Shown piece after piece: positions 18,501 to 29,844 of a stretch of 64,000 nucleotides of DNA. Numbering within the stretch: the first letter of the stretch is position 1; each line of letters opens with the position of its first letter. The stretch is from the NCBI GenBank assembly GCA_037349105.1, contig JAYJMM010000104.1, positions 3,816,001 through 3,880,000 on the forward strand. Reading direction: 5' to 3'. This DNA comes from Limnomonas spitsbergensis. Its lineage: Eukaryota > Chlorophyta > Chlorophyceae > Chlamydomonadales. Under the pieces are notes generated by a model. It did not search any database and was not told the origin of the DNA. It saw only the letters and a list, made by a program, of their open reading frames with translations. Both the position numbers and the translations under genes were made by a program.

Positions 18501-21500
18501 TACAAACAACTGAGAGAGTGATCCATCGTCAAGTGCTTGTTTAAGAGCCGCCGGAGTGATGCTGTCTTGGTGTGTGGATAAGCAAGATGAGAAAATGATA
18601 CATTAAGGGAGCTTGCCAATTCATATTCATATAATCATCCCGAAAGCCTGTGAATGATGGTCACTACATCCGGATCCTTTGGTCTTACTGGCACAACACC
18701 TGAAATGGTATCAGAGCCCTGTCCCCCACCGGCGCTATGCAGGGGGTATCGGGGCAGGCAATAAAAGGAGAGGTGGGACAGGTCAGGTCGGGACGGGACG
18801 GAGCAGGACGGGTCGGGACAGGAGCAGTTACAACGTGACGAGACAGGATGGAGTGGTCCCTCCCTTGGATTGCACTAAGGCCTCAAGGCATCCACCCTCA
18901 CCAGCCCGACTGGTCCACACCTGCTCCTGTCCACACCACCCACAACTCACACCACCAGGTGGTTATTCACACCACCTGCCAGGCTCTACACACTTTCTCC
19001 TGCTAACACCAACTACCCATCTGTCCCACATCACCTTCCCATTTCACCCCCTACAACCACCAACTGCCCATCTCGCACCTTAACCTTGACACCGTTGATG
19101 AAAAAGAACTCCCCGGGCGCCTCGGTGGTCCCCGCAAACATAGAGCCACACATGACCGTGGATGCACCCAGCGCCAGCGCCTTGACGATGTGACCCGAGT
19201 TCTGGATGCCTCCATCGGCAATGATGGGCACACCCAGGTCACGGGCCGCCTTGGAGGAGTGGAAGACGGCAGCAGCCTGGCCACGCCCGACTGCACAGAC
19301 CTGTACATTCCAGACATGGGCCACACATCTCAATTAGTGTGGATATTGGCAGTGTGGAAGACGGCGGCAGCCTGGCCACGCCCAACTGCACAGACCTGCA
19401 CATTCAGGACATGGGCCACACAGTCTCAATAAGTGTGGACATTGGCAGTGTGGAACACTGCGGCAGCCTGGCCAGGCCTGACTGCACAGACCTGCAGCAA
19501 CCAGGACATAATTGACACAGCCTCAATAAATGTGGACCAGGGTACGGGTACAGGTTTCAAATGTGTGAACAAGGGTCCGGGGCAGAGCGGGGAAGGCAAG
19601 ACTTGAGTAACGGTGAGCAGGGTGCAACAAGCCGTGAACATAAGATCAATGGATTCGGGTCCTGCCATGGTATACAGTTTTGCTGACATCCCCATCCGGC
19701 CCACCTACAGGCATGCAGCCCCCCCTTGATCCCCGTCCCCCTCCACTTCCCCCTCCTCTCCCCCCCAGAGGCATGCAGCCCCCCCCCTGATCCCCGTCCC
19801 CCTCCTCTCCCCCTCATCTCCTCCCCAGAGGCATGCAGCCCCCCTGCTGATCCCCGTCTCCTTTCTCTCCCCCCTCGTCTCCCCCCCAGACGCATGCAGC
19901 CCCCCCCTGATCCCCGACCCCCTCCTCTCCCCCTCATCTCCTCCCCAGAGGCATGCAGCTCCCCTGCTGATCTCCGTCTCCTTTCTCTCCCCCCTCATCT
20001 GCCCCCCAGAGGCATGCAGCACCCCTGCTGATCCCCGTCCCCCTCATCTCCCCCCTCATCTCCCCCACAGATGCATGCAGCCCCCCCCCCTGATCCCAGT
20101 CCCCTTTCTCTCCCCCCTCATCTCCCACCCAGAGGCATGCAGCCCCCCTCCTGATCACCGTCCCCCTCCCCTCCCCCCTCCTCTCCCCTCGAGAGGCATG
20201 CAGCCCCCTCCTGATCCCCGTCCCCCTTCTCTCCCCCCTCCTCTCCCCCCCAGAGGCATGCAGCCCCCCCCCTGATCCCCGTCCCCCTCCTCTTCCCCCT
20301 CATCTCCCCCCCAGAGGCATGCAGCCCCCCTGCTGATCCCCGTCCCCTTTCTCTCCCCCTCATCTCCCCCCCAGAGGCATGCAGCCCCCCTCCTGATCCC
20401 CGTCCCCTTTCTCTCCCCCCTCATCTCCCACCCAGAGGCATGCAGCCCCACCCCTGATCCCCGTCCCCCTCCTCTTCCCCCTCATCTCCCACCCAGAGGC
20501 ATGCAGCCCCACCCCTGATCCCCGTCCCCCTCCTCTTCCCCCTCATCTCCCACCCAGAGGCATGCAGCCCCCCTCCTGATCCTCGTCCCCCTCCTCTTCC
20601 CCCTCATCTCCCACCCAGAGGCATGCAGCCCCCCTCCTGATCCCCGTCCCCCTCCTCTTCCCCCTCATCTCCCACCCAGAGGCATGCAGCCCCCCTCCTG
20701 ATCCCCGTCCCCCTCCTCTTCCCCCTCGTCTCCCACCCAGAGGCATGCAGCCCCCCTCCTGATCCCCGTCCCCCTCCTTTTCCCCCTCATCTCCCCCACA
20801 GGGGCATGTAGCCCCCCTCCTGATCCCCGACCCCCTCCTCTGCCCCTCATGTCCCCCCCAGAGGCATGCAGCCCCCCTGCTGATCCCCGTCCCCCTCATC
20901 TCCCCCCTCATCTCCCCCACAGGGGCATGTAGCCCCCCTCCTGATCCCCGACCCCCTCCTCTGCCCCTCATGTCCCCCCCAGAGGCATGCAGCCCCCCTG
21001 CTGATCCCCGTCCCCCTCATCTCCCCCCTCATCTCCCCCCCAGAGGCATGCAGCCCCCCCCCTCTGCTCTCCGTTCCTCTTCTCTCCCCCTAAGGCATGT
21101 CGTCCCCTTCTGCGCACCTCCTGGGTGGTGCAGATGGAGCCTGACCCCATGCCGACCCGCAGCCCGTCCGCCCCCGCCTCCACCAGTCGCTTGGCCTGGT
21201 AGGAGTTGACGATGTTGCCGCCGATGACCTCAAGTGCGGGGTGCGCACGCTTGAGGTGGGACAGCATGTCTAGCTGGAACGTGGAGTCGCCCTGCAAGGG
21301 TTAAGGGTTTAGGGTTCAGGGTTTAGGGTTTAATGATTAGGTGGGATAGAATGTCCAGCTGGAATGTAGAGTCGCTCCGAAAGGGAAATCCAGCACGGAA
21401 TGTAATGAAGAAACGTGGTGATGAGCTGTGAGTCAGGAAAGGGAGGGAAGCTGCCGGGCAAGGGAAGGAAGCTGCCACGCGTAACCAGCTGTGCTGGAGC

Positions 21501-24500
21501 GTGGAGTCGCCGTACAAAGCGAATTTTGTAAAAAAAATATAGGCTAAAGTGGAGCTTTTGTTATAACACAGGAGGGTGGATTGTGTGTGCAGCATGTCCA
21601 TCACATTTTCGCACAAGTCAGGCTGAAGGCGGGAGTCACATGAGGGACTTAAGAAAGGGTCCTTGGTAGAGCATGGCCATCCTGGCCCTCCGATGAAGGA
21701 AACGACACAACACTAAAACATTTTGAAAACTAAGGACCTTGAATCGAGACCGCAGCCGACATCCACACTTGGGAGGAGTTCTCCGCTCTTTGGGTGAAAG
21801 CAAAACATATGAGACAATACCTGTACCTTGATAGATGCTGCGCAACCTGGCCACAGGCCATCGGTAGTCTGCTAAAAAGTATGAAGGGTCTTGAAAAAGG
21901 GTTTCCAGGGGAGAGCCTGGCTACACAGAAATTTGGAGGAGAAGGAATAAAAGGACAACATTTTATTATTACCTGTTGAACAGCCTTGAGTAAGGAAATT
22001 CAAAAGAAAAAGAAAAAGTCTTCTAGTGCGGAATTTGAATGAAAGAATTGACCGCCCTGCACCATTTTTACCTGCGAGGAGTCGAGGATGATGACGTCCA
22101 CTCCGGCAGCCACCAGCGCCGCCACGCGCTCGCGGTCACAGTCGCGAGTCCCGACCGCGGCGCCGCACAGCAGCCGCCCGGACGTGTCGAGCGAGGGCGA
22201 CCCCGGCGCCGGGTAGAAGCGCGAGTCCTTGAACCACTCGCGCGCCGCCAGCGCGACGAGCTCCCCCGCAGTATTCACCAGGCACACGTTGTCCAGGCGC
22301 TCCTTCTTGAGCATCTCTAGCGCCACGTCCGCAGTGGTGCTGTCGGGCGCTGTCGAGACGTCCCTGCGGTTTGAAGCCATTAAGGTCAATCGCATGGCAT
22401 CCCAACATGGCCCGCGATACTGCACGATATGTCAAGACGGATGGTACTAACAACATAGCAGGATACGGCACAATACAGCATCATACCACCTGGCTGTCAA
22501 TATGCCCTGTTAGCAAGACCCTGCCACCTCTATAGCTTGATACTTTTCACCCTGAAGCTTCTACAGAAAGCTTTGTGAGCAAACGCCCTGTTCCTCCATC
22601 GCCCCCGTCCTCCTCTCAGGCCTGCCCCCCCCATCTTTTCCCCTGTTTCTCCATTGCCCCCCCTGCCCCTCCCAGGCCGGCGCCCCCCCTCTTTTCCCTG
22701 CTTTATCTCCCCCCCCCATGCCTGTGGGCCTTTCCCCTCCCACCTGTGCATGATTTCAGACAGTGCCTGCTGCCTGTCAGTGACAAAGTCCGTGTCCATA
22801 GGGGTCACAATGCCCAGTAGCTTGCCACCGATCGCCCCGGTGTCTGTAACCAACACGCAGCTGAAGTCCTTAAGGTCCTGCACACACACCGCAGAAAAGT
22901 GGGGTGCTGAGTGGGAGAAAAAGTGAGAGAAAGTGGGGGGGAAGAATGGATCAGAAGGGGGGGGGGGGGGCAGCAGGAGGGATGCTCAGATGGGTTGGAC
23001 ATGCAAGACAACGGGCGGCCCAAAGAGGCTGGCTGGTGACACGGCGGCGGCAGCTTGGCGTAAGCTGGTTTGCATGCAAAGTGGTGATGAGGGGGATTCA
23101 TATAGGCGAGGCGGATCTAGGCCCTCTCAAGAGGAACAGTGCGAGATGCTGTCACGCAGCACCAGCTGGTCGGATCGGGCCGATTCCAGGAGGGAAATCC
23201 TTCATCAGCCTCGATGAAAGTCAAGAGCATGAGAGGGAGGATGAGCTGCTGCCATGTGAATATGTGATACCGCGGATACTTGGGGTGGATTGATTCCAGA
23301 AGGGGGAATCCATGAGGGTCACGCAGAGCAGGGCATTTCCTAAACCCTATACCCTAAACTAGGCATTACCTAAACCTAAACCCTAACTAGGCATTACCTA
23401 AACCCTTAGCCCAAAGTAGGCATTACCCAAACCCTTAACCCTAACTAGGCATGACCTAAACCCTTAACCCTAACTAGGCATGACCTAAACCCTTAACCCT
23501 AACTAGGCATGACCTAAACCCTTAACCCTAACTAGGCATTACCTAAACCCTTAACCCAAACTAGGCATTACCTAAACCTTAAACCCTCAACTAGGCATTA
23601 CCTAAACCCTTAACCCTAACTAGGCATAACCTGAACCCTCAACCCTAACTAGGCATGATCTAAACCCTTAACCCTAACTAGGCATTACCTAAACCCTTAA
23701 CCCTAACTAGGCATGACCTAAACCCTGAACCCTAACTAGGCATTACCTAAACCCTTAACCCTAACTAGGCATTACCTAAACCCTTAACCCTAACTAGGCA
23801 TTACCTAAGCCCTAAACCCTAACTAGGCATAACATAAACCTTAACCCTAACTAGGCATACCTAAACCCTAAACCCCTAACCCTAACTAGGCATTACCTAA
23901 GCCCTAAACTAGGCATTATCTCTCACCTTGAGCGCATCAATGGTGGCGATCGTGTCGGTGGATAGCATGACCATGGGCGTGACGACCATGCCCGGCTTGT
24001 GCGCCTTGGTCTTTGTCACGTGAGCAACCTGGGCCTCTAGGGTGTTGTTGTAGTGCACAAACCCAATGCCACCCAGCTGCAAAGGAGGCAGAAATTGTAT
24101 CGTAAGAAGTGCGCATTTATAAAGATGTAATCATTGGGTCAGTGTGAAATCTGTTTTTATGCCAAAATGGTTTAACGTAGACGCTCTTTGCCTCCGCACG
24201 GAATTAATGTTGTTTTGCCGTCGCACCTACCGTAATAAAAACCTCAACTTGTCCCGAAAACGCCATTTTGGGGACGTCAAAAAAAGTTCTCCAGTGAAGC
24301 TTTAGCGAACAACTATATTTATTCCTCGTTCGCAGAGGCAAAACAAGTCTACAGTTCCAGTAATCCCTTTATCATATTGGGTAGATTGCCTATTCAGAGA
24401 CTCTGGTTCAGAGTTTATACTAAGATGACAAATCGGTAACATCATATAAAGAGAGTTCATGATAAAATGTTAGACCAGTTATTTCTTCATCAGTGTTTGC

Positions 24501-25913
24501 GTACGGTACTGCTGGCACCGGTACTGTTGGCACCCCGGTGCATTGATATATTATTTCATAATTTTCCATACTGTATTCATTGCTCTTGCTGTTTTGTTTT
24601 GCCAGCATTCTGAAGGCTGATTTACTTTCGATTTTATTTCTTGTTGGGTGTTTATGAACAGGAAATCAACTAAAACACCATTTTGCAATACAAAAGGCAC
24701 GCTAGCATGCAACTGGATGTTTCGAAGTCCTGCCGACAGTATAAATTGCCGTTATCCCAGGGGGGCCAAGGCGTTTCCGTACAACAGAAGTCTCGAGCTG
24801 CACAGCCCTAGACATGAATAGACAACTAAGGCAGTCTCGACCTCACCACAATAAATACCCATGCCGTCCCTCAACATGGCCATAGTGACCGCTCTCCCTA
24901 AGCGGTGTCCGCCTCATAAAGGAGGTCTCGACCGCACCACAATAAAACCCATGCCGTCCCTCACCATGGCCATGACGACCGCCATGTCTCCCTCCGTGAC
25001 GGTGTCCATGGGGGAGCTGACAATAGGTGTCCTGAGCTTGATCTTCTTGGTCAGGCTGGTGGTGAGATCCACCTGTGGTAAGAGGGGATGCGGTTCGAAA
25101 CAGGGCACCAGGGTGCAGCTGACCAGGCAGAGACCTTAGTGCAGCACATGCAGGCAACGTCCGAGGTGCGGAGATATGTCCCCTGTGTACCCTCGGGTAT
25201 CTATTAAGGCACCAGGATGCGGCTGAAAGGTCGAGACCAAAGAGGAGCACATGCAGGCGATGTCAGGGGTGCGGAGATGTGCCCCCTTTTGTACCCCTAC
25301 CATCGCTCGGGTGTGTACTAGGACCCCAGGATGCAGTGAACAGGTCGAGACTCAGTCGGAGCTCATGCAGGCAATGGCAGGAGTGGCTGTGATGTGATGC
25401 TTCTTAGGTGTCCCTGCCCTATTCTGGTGTTCCCCTGCCCCTGTCTGTCCCTGCCCTATTCTGGTGTTCCCCTGCCCCTACCTGTCCCTGCCGCCCCTGT
25501 CACTCCCTGTCACTCGTGTGCCCCTGCTCCTCCCCTGCCCCTAGTGTGCCTCTCTCCCTGCCCATGATGTGCCCCTGCCCCAGCTCCCGACCCTGCCCCT
25601 GGTGTGCCCCTGCCCCATCCTGGAGCCTACCTGGTGAGCCCCGAAGTGGATGTGTCCTGGGTGGAAGATGACGTCGTCATACGTGTAGCAGACACCTTGG
25701 GAGAAGAGCTGCTTCGCGTTGAAGCCTGCGGGAACGAGAGCCGGGCGGGGCGGGCGGCAGAAGTCGATTAGTTGATATGAATAGGTTATCTGTATTTATT
25801 CCATGCAGAGAGGCTTGATTAGTCGTCCAAGAGGATGCCGCGATGGCGCAGCACCCCACCCAACCCCCCTCGAGACCCTGCTTACCGTCGCTGATTTCGT
25901 CCGGGACGATCAT
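15573..25913 (-). CDS. IMPDH: Inosine-5'-monophosphate dehydrogenase, 10 exons, 504 aa
   Basis: NAD-dependent IMP to XMP oxidation, the committed step of GMP synthesis; cytosolic TIM barrel with a CBS pair. Minus-strand exons: 25886-25913, 25631-25725, 24965-25072, 23927-24076, 22744-22877, 22072-22363, 21118-21291, 19079-19300, 16984-17184, 15573-15683; total 1515 nt and every phase fits. Seen: [37 protein letters not shown] region about residues 105-230, [24 protein letters not shown] with catalytic Cys about 323, [23 protein letters not shown], the flap [11 protein letters not shown] and catalytic SRYYG, and the C-terminal EGGVHDML. Length matches the family. Exon 1 has only 28 nt. Exons 3, 7, 8 and 9 are accompanied by tandem copies of their own edges; only about 15% of the 10.3-kb span is coding. 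Divergent from the SGNH gene. Confidence 0.96.
16080..16990 (-). repeat. ~95-bp array grown from the donor of IMPDH exon 9
   Basis: On the minus strand exon 9 ends GCCCAGGACATCAACGAG|GTGGGG. The same string with AAT for AAC recurs about every 95 bp through the intron (regular copies near 16515, 16610, 16705, 16800, 16895), followed by older, more diverged copies to about 16080. Each recent copy keeps a GAG|GTGGGG donor. Confidence 0.88.
17150..18482 (-). repeat. 76-bp x 18 array grown from the acceptor of IMPDH exon 9
   Basis: Each unit carries, on the minus strand, a polypyrimidine tract with acceptor CCCCCTCTCAG, then the first 36 bases of exon 9 (encoding [12 protein letters not shown]), then telomere-like CCTGAAACCTAAACC. 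The 18 copies are spaced at 76 bp from 17171 to 18462; the copy nearest the exon body (17184) is the working junction. Entry at any upstream copy reads [14 protein letters not shown] or similar and soon meets a stop or shifts frame. The most distal copy has diverged. Confidence 0.95.
18483..19078. other. Remaining part of IMPDH intron 8
   Basis: Between the 76-bp array and exon 8. Contains GGGAC/GGGTC-rich purine runs near 18775-18830 and CACACCACC-rich sequence at 18930-19070. No gene or RNA recognised. Confidence 0.5.
19250..19500 (-). repeat. ~96-bp x 3 copies of the IMPDH exon-8 acceptor
   Basis: The start of exon 8 with its acceptor (plus strand: GCAGCCTGGCCACGCCCGAC, then TGCACAGACCTGTACATTCC) recurs at about 19366 and 19461 with a few changes. 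All three keep the CTG acceptor (CAG on the minus strand). Confidence 0.88.
19705..21075. repeat. ~60-bp pyrimidine-rich minisatellite, about 23 copies
   Basis: In IMPDH intron 7. The unit contains GAGGCATGCAGCCCCCCTCC, TGATCCCCGTCCCC, then CTCTTCCCCCTCATCTCCC. On the transcribed minus strand it is G-rich with repeated GGGG blocks. No clear exon-edge match, unlike its neighbours, although it starts about 45 bp from the exon-7 donor (21118). Confidence 0.9.
21230..21530 (-). repeat. Diverged copies of the IMPDH exon-7 acceptor
   Basis: Plus-strand AGCTGGAACGTGGAGTCGCC plus CTGCAAGGG (exon start at 21291) recurs as AGCTGGAATGTAGAGTCGCT at about 21358 and GGAGCGTGGAGTCGCC at about 21497. A telomere-like GGGTTTAGGGTTCAGGG tract separates the first two. 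Confidence 0.75.
22920..23330. other. Non-repetitive part of IMPDH intron 4
   Basis: Contains a G-run of 14 at about 22957 and otherwise unique sequence with an open reading frame on the plus strand that I do not recognise. Probably intronic noise or a decayed insertion. Confidence 0.4.
23335..23926 (-). repeat. ~29-bp telomere-like minisatellite abutting the exon-4 donor
   Basis: About 20 copies of a unit reading CCTAAACCCTTAACCCTAAC then TAGGCATTA on the plus strand. It begins only a few bases inside the intron from the IMPDH exon-4 donor (exon end 23927). Mixed CCCTAAA and CCCTTAA/CCCTAAC motifs. Confidence 0.9.
24855..24985 (-). repeat. 90-bp duplication across the IMPDH exon-3 donor
   Basis: Plus-strand CCATGCCGTCCCTCACCATG followed by GCCATGACGACCGC (exon end 24965) recurs 90 bp away at about 24859-24895 as CCATGCCGTCCCTCAACATG. 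In the copy the donor dinucleotide is changed (CAC to AAC on the plus strand), so it is not a competing GT donor. Confidence 0.85.
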
Positions 25914-26207
25914 CGTGAGATTGTAAGATGAGATGAGATGTTTACAGTCGTCTCAATCTGGATAGGTGATTCGAGAGAACGTGTCTACTTGTTTGGAGGC
26001 TGCACGTGTTGCGTATTTGAAGCCGTGCCGGGTCCGAACTTACACGTGGGAGGTGTGAACCCCCCGCACCACCACCGTACCTGTCCCCCTTGGTGTGAAC
26101 GCGTGCGTACCGTTCAACGTCGAGATATGTCGAGACGCATAGTTCAGCAGATTACAGCGCTATCATTTTGCCACGCACATTTATTCGGTGTGCCTGCCTC
26201 ATTCCTG
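25914..26207. promoter_or_regulatory. Divergent upstream region IMPDH / SGNH gene
   Basis: 294 bp between two opposed start codons; presumably both promoters. No canonical element identified. Confidence 0.4.
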
Positions 26208-27654
26208 ATGAATCGGCATGGCCCAGCGATTCGAATTTCCTCCCTCTTTCTGGCCGCTCTGGTTGCTCTAAGCTCGACTGGATGTACAGCGTTGGAAGGC
26301 GAACTCCATGAACCTCTTAATGATCAACAGACCATGCATGCCTGCCAGTACGGCAGCTTGCCGGGAACATGGGCACTCCCGCCCCCAGCTCCGGAATCTC
26401 TGACGTACCTGTGGGAAGAGAGACCTTTCAATTACTCGCAGCTCCCCTTCTCTGCCGATGCGGGACCGATAGGCAGCCGGTGGCAGACGATGGATCCTCT
26501 GGAGCCAGATCCGTAACCTGATTGTGCCCTACCTCAATGGCTCTGCCAGTGTAACCGCCATGCCTGCAGATTCCATCAAGATCCTTGCTTTCAGCGACAG
26601 CACCGACACACACGTGTTGAATTACTACTTGGAGACACTCCTACGTCGGCTCGGGAACTCAACGCCTGGATTCAACCGTGTGTTTAACAACAGCAGAATC
26701 GTTCTGCATGAGCGGGCACCGAGACTCAACCATGCAATCACCAACTCTGGCCTCACGCTGTTCCAGATGTTCATCATGGGCGTGGACCAGCGGCAGAAAG
26801 ACCATGCTGAGCGGATCCTGGCGACCCGCCAGCAGTTTGACGAGCTGATGCCGCCTCTGACCAATGGGGGACCACATCAGCAGCCAGACCTGATTGTGTT
26901 CCATGTCAACCACTGGACTCTCAAATTCATCACGGAGGGGTACGGAGTCAACTTTGAGGGCGCTGAGCTGGAGGTCGCAGCCCAGCTGGCTCTGCCTCCT
27001 GACTTCATAGCTGCCTGGGAACGCAATCTGACCATCATAGCACGGCAGATTCGCCAGGCTTTCCCCAATGTGCTGATGGTGTACCATACCTCGTGCATGG
27101 TTCGGCACAACACCGACACGGGGGGGTCATTTGACGGAAGGCGAACATGGGTCAATAAGATGTTTGTGGCACAGCTCAACGCTGCAGGTGAGGTCTGTGG
27201 GGAGACTGAACAGACTCGAGTCCACATGACATGGAGGTCTTGTTTGCCTACCGGTATTCGTAGCATTATACTCCTACTGGGTGTTGCAGGCTGCCCACTT
27301 CTTTGACCAAGCTCTCTGCAAACTGGCATGCCATAGCTATCACTTTGTGTGTAGGCTTAGCCTTGAAATATAGTTATCACTTCGGTTGTAGGCTTCGCCC
27401 TGACATTCGCTTTTTTTTGTGACAAACGCTCGCTTGTCCTGACTGCAGGCCGTTCTGTCGCCCGCAAGTTGCGGATGCCCTTGGTGGATTGGGAGATCAT
27501 CACGCAAGGCCTGATCCCGTCACAGGTCCTCTTCGACGACATTCATCCGCCGGACTGGGTGCTGTATGAATTCTACAACATCCTGCTCAACCTGCATGAT
27601 GACCATAAGCACGGCAGGACGCACCCCATGCATGCCGTCAGCACCCCGCAGTAG
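26208..27654 (+). CDS. Secreted SGNH/GDSL-like (TBL-like) hydrolase, apparent frameshift
   Basis: The first segment from ATG 26208 starts with a hydrophobic signal-like stretch (SSLFLAALVALSSTGC), then ACQYGSLPGTWAL, reminiscent of the Cys-Gly-Trp motif of PMR5/TBL-type proteins. It ends at TAA 26514. The frame one base over is open from 26473 and continues SQIRNLIVPYLNG, then LAFSDSTDTHVLNYY (block I position), PDLIVFHVNHW, and after an intron (27188-27448, GCAG|GTGAGG to TGCAG|GC) the DDIHPPDWV block V that supplies the usual Asp and His. The two segments overlap out of frame with no plausible intron between, so either a frameshift/pseudogene or a sequence error. Glycan esterase or acetyltransferase activity is family inference only. 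Confidence 0.6.
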
Positions 27655-28668
27655 TCCTAGTGGAGACGGCTCCGGAACCAGGGGTCTGAGGACACGGGGT
27701 CTTGTCTAGGACCTATACACTGCCATCACTGAATTGAAATACATGCATCGATGATTGCCGTGAGCGTGATCAATTGATCATCCATGCCTGATGTAGCTTG
27801 GCGGATTCAGGTTCAGAGATCTCTAACATTCCTGTCCCACATATATGCTAGCCAGGGAACTCCTGTCAGTATGGAAATTATGCGGTGCAGGATCCACCGG
27901 GAACGAGTAGAGGGAGATCATCGATGATTTATGGTTGTAGAAGATCCCCTGTTTTATTGCGGTGAATTACCCACACTGGCAGATGTCCTTTCATTTCAAC
28001 TTTTGTTTCTGAAGCTGGGGCTTGAAGTAGAAAAAAGACCTGAACAGGAGTAGAGGACAGCTTTGATTATTGTGCACGTGCTCCTGTGCAGAAGGTGAGC
28101 CCTGCCAACCTCAAGGGCATGGGCCGGCATGTGCAATGCCTTAACCTCCGCGCTCCAGCTGCTGGGGCGCCGTAGACCGTATGCCTCCAGAGGGTCTGAG
28201 AGTCTCATTTTCCCATGGTAGCTACCACAGGGATTGCATGGAGGTGCCGAGCTCAGATGCTGCTGCATCAACATGCAGTCAAGCACACCTTGACCCCCAC
28301 ACACCACACACAGTCACACACGTACAACAACACATTTGGAGCGACCAACAACAACAAAATGGTCCAGTGATGCGACACTGGTCTAATTTTTTGTAGGGGT
28401 CGGGCGGCTAGCCTCATACTTTGTGAAGTCCGAGCAAAATAAGCACTGGTGGCATCCATACCCAAAGGTTGATGGATCAAACCCGCCGATCGATCCTTTC
28501 TACTCCCCTGTCTAGTTCGCCGGGCTCCATGTTCCTGTCCCGATCATCCGCCATGGGGCCTGTCGCCTGCCACGCGGCCATGTGATTACGGTATACATAT
28601 CCACACCTTTGTTCACACCTCCACGATTTGAGGTGTAGTTAGTTTAGCGCAGCCTGCGTTCACATAAA
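27655..28668. other. Intergenic region before the ABC-F gene
   Basis: Holds the 3' flank of the SGNH gene and the 5' flank of the ABC-F gene. A short segment near 28410-28440 (GCCTCATACTTTGTGAAGTC) has a relative inside ABC-F intron 1 at about 29111. No gene supported. Confidence 0.5.
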
Positions 28669-29786
28669 ATGAATAGCTTAGCCTACACACACCGATGCGG
28701 CACCTCATCTGCCCGCCCAGCTGTCGGAATGGCCGTGGCCAGGCCGACGGGCCTTAGCCTGTCGATGGCCGTATCCATCAACTCGCTGTCAAACCAGAAC
28801 GTCCGACCCGTCCTGGGGGCGAAGTCTCTACCGCTGGACCGAGCTAGGTCGCGCCGTTTCGCCTCCAGTGCCGTTGTTGCACCTGCGGCCCATGCGACCG
28901 AGCCCATGGGCATCACCCGTGGCGACACGACGGGTGCTACCATGGTCGTGGAAGACGTGTGGGTACAGGTGGGCAAGGGTTAAGCTGCCGGTTGCTCCTG
29001 TACTCGGTGAAATTCGAGGCAAATTCGAGGCCATTACGGGGCCATGCTGGTGGGTGCTACCTTGGTGGTGGATGAAGTGTGGGTCCAGGCGAGCAACAAA
29101 GCAGGGTACAGCCTCACACTTTGTAAATTTCAAGCATAAGGAAATGAAGGGTGCAGCTACGGGACATAACTGTCTCCGCAGAAGTTTGATATGACATTCC
29201 GGCCATGCTGGCGGCTAGCCTGTGGTGCGTTATGCACTCCCGCACTATGCCCTACCCTGCAGGGGAGGCCTGCCTGAATGTACAGTCCAACCGTGCAGTA
29301 CGGGGGACTGCAGTACAGCTGGGCAGCACAGTCTTATCTAGACGGACTTACGCAAGGAACTGGCCCTGCTAGATATGATTTGCTGCACCTCAAAAGTAAA
29401 TTCAGATTGCCATCCCTCAAAATTAACTCAGGGATGTGGGATCAAAGCAAGACTAATTCTCAATCGTCAACGCCAGTTCAGTCGGAAATGCCCCAAGGTT
29501 TTGTCCATCTTTTTTCCGAAGGAATCACAAATTTAATATTTAATTCCTGAGCGGAGGCAATAAAGTACCCAGGGGAAGGCAATTAATAACTGTGTTAAGG
29601 TAATTCAGATTTAAGGTAATTCAGATATAAGGTAATTCAGATATAAGGTAATTCAGATCTGAGGTAATTCAGATCTAAGGTAATTCAGATATAAGGTACA
29701 GTACGCCTGCCTGTACGCTTCTGGCATCCCTGCATGATCCTTAGTCCTGCCATGCAGCTATGCCGATGTTGATGCTGATGCCGATG

Positions 29787-29844
<58 letters not shown>

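Noticed and set aside
19557..21060. Gly/Arg-rich minus-strand ORFs
   Set aside because: Reading of the ~60-bp IMPDH intron array.
22904..23293. Possible LINE reverse-transcriptase C-terminal fragment ([15 protein letters not shown])
   Set aside because: Only a loose resemblance over about 15 residues and no RT motifs nearby.
23335..23926. True chromosome-end telomere
   Set aside because: Telomere-like units are degenerate, mixed with TAGGCAT, and lie inside the IMPDH intron with gene sequence on both sides.
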